From Betaproteobacteria bacterium (GTDB taxonomy: Bacteria > Pseudomonadota > Gammaproteobacteria > Burkholderiales > SG8-41), in assembly GCA_023266245.1 (NCBI GenBank), contig JAHFRO010000002.1, forward strand, positions 1-8,716: a stretch of DNA of 8,716 nt, in the 5' to 3' direction. Position 1 is the first letter of the stretch. Every line of letters starts with the position of its first letter. The translations under genes and the position numbers were made by a program. A model generated the notes under the pieces. It was given only the letters and a program-made list of their open reading frames with translations, made no database searches and was not told the DNA's origin. Below are positions 6,965 to 8,716 of the stretch, piece after piece.

Positions 6965-7016
6965 GATGGTGTCATCAGGGCGAAAATGACGCAAAATAGC
7001 CGCATCTGACACCGTC
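6965..7016 (+). repeat. Inverted repeat, 10-bp arms with one G-T pair, upstream of glgP
   Basis: GATGGTGTCA at 6965-6974 pairs with TGACACCGTC at 7007-7016 over ten positions, nine Watson-Crick and one G-T wobble, leaving a 32-nt loop. A smaller hairpin, TGATG-GTGT-CATCA at 6964-6977, uses the same left arm, so the two folds exclude each other. The right arm ends 12 nt before the glgP Shine-Dalgarno. The pairing is seen in the sequence; a regulatory role is inferred. Confidence 0.45.
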
Positions 7017-7028
7017 GGGGAAAGGCCC

Positions 7029-7033
7029 GGAGG
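7029..7033 (+). promoter_or_regulatory. Ribosome binding site GGAGG for glgP
   Basis: A full GGAGG core sits 4 nt before ATG 7038. It is the strongest ribosome site in the window and fixes the glgP start. Confidence 0.75.
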
Positions 7034-7037
7034 CAGA

Positions 7038-8716
<1,679 letters not shown>

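Larger units (their letters stand above)
6936..7037 (+). other. 102-bp leader between the 4-alpha-glucanotransferase gene and glgP
   Basis: This is the only sizeable gap inside the rightward gene series. It is A/T-richer than the genes (runs such as CGAAAATGACGCAAAATAG), holds two competing inverted repeats, and is crossed by a 24-codon ORF that starts on the preceding stop codon. No T-tract follows either hairpin, so there is no intrinsic terminator, and no convincing -35/-10 pair was seen. It may be an operator, a leader structure or simply spacer. Confidence 0.4.

Noticed and set aside
6964..6977. Possible rho-independent terminator after the glucanotransferase gene
   Set aside because: The stem is only 5 bp and is followed by GGGCGAAAATG, not a T-tract.

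Overview
The window is a GC-rich, densely coded bacterial glycogen / alpha-glucan metabolism locus. Protein style (a GlgC of the LTDWRxKPAVPFGG type, a two-N-domain GlgB collinear with the E. coli enzyme, bacterial Shine-Dalgarno sites) suggests a proteobacterium, most likely a high-GC beta- or gammaproteobacterium. That assignment is inference from recalled family resemblance, not from a search.

Layout. Positions 1-1800 (minus strand) hold the first 600 codons of glgB, the 1,4-alpha-glucan branching enzyme; its C-terminus lies beyond the left edge. A 59-bp divergent gap (1801-1859) contains overlapping promoter-like -10 elements on both strands and a 10-bp exact direct repeat. Then, on the plus strand: glgC (1860-3185, ADP-glucose pyrophosphorylase); a family GH57 amylase/pullulanase-type enzyme (3190-4884); a second GH57 protein of the 4-alpha-glucanotransferase type (4911-6935); a 102-bp gap with inverted repeats and a tiny ORF; and the first 559 codons of an alpha-glucan phosphorylase (7038 to the right edge). 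The gaps glgC-GH57 (4 nt) and GH57-GH57 (26 nt) imply co-transcription; glgP may join the operon or have added control in its leader.

How the genes fit together. GlgC makes ADP-glucose, the glucosyl donor for a glycogen synthase (glgA) that is not in the window. GlgB puts in the alpha-1,6 branches. The phosphorylase releases glucose-1-phosphate from outer chains, and the two GH57 enzymes are placed where GH13 debranching enzyme (GlgX) and GH77 amylomaltase (MalQ) would be expected, so they probably trim, debranch or disproportionate limit chains. Synthesis and breakdown are thus encoded side by side, which points to control at the enzyme level as well as at the promoter.

Nothing here looks mobile: there are no transposases, tRNAs, CRISPR arrays or phage genes. 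No wholly unknown system is evident. The points worth a second look are the altered effector pocket of GlgC, the GH57-only maltodextrin module, the compact divergent promoter, and the structured leader before glgP.
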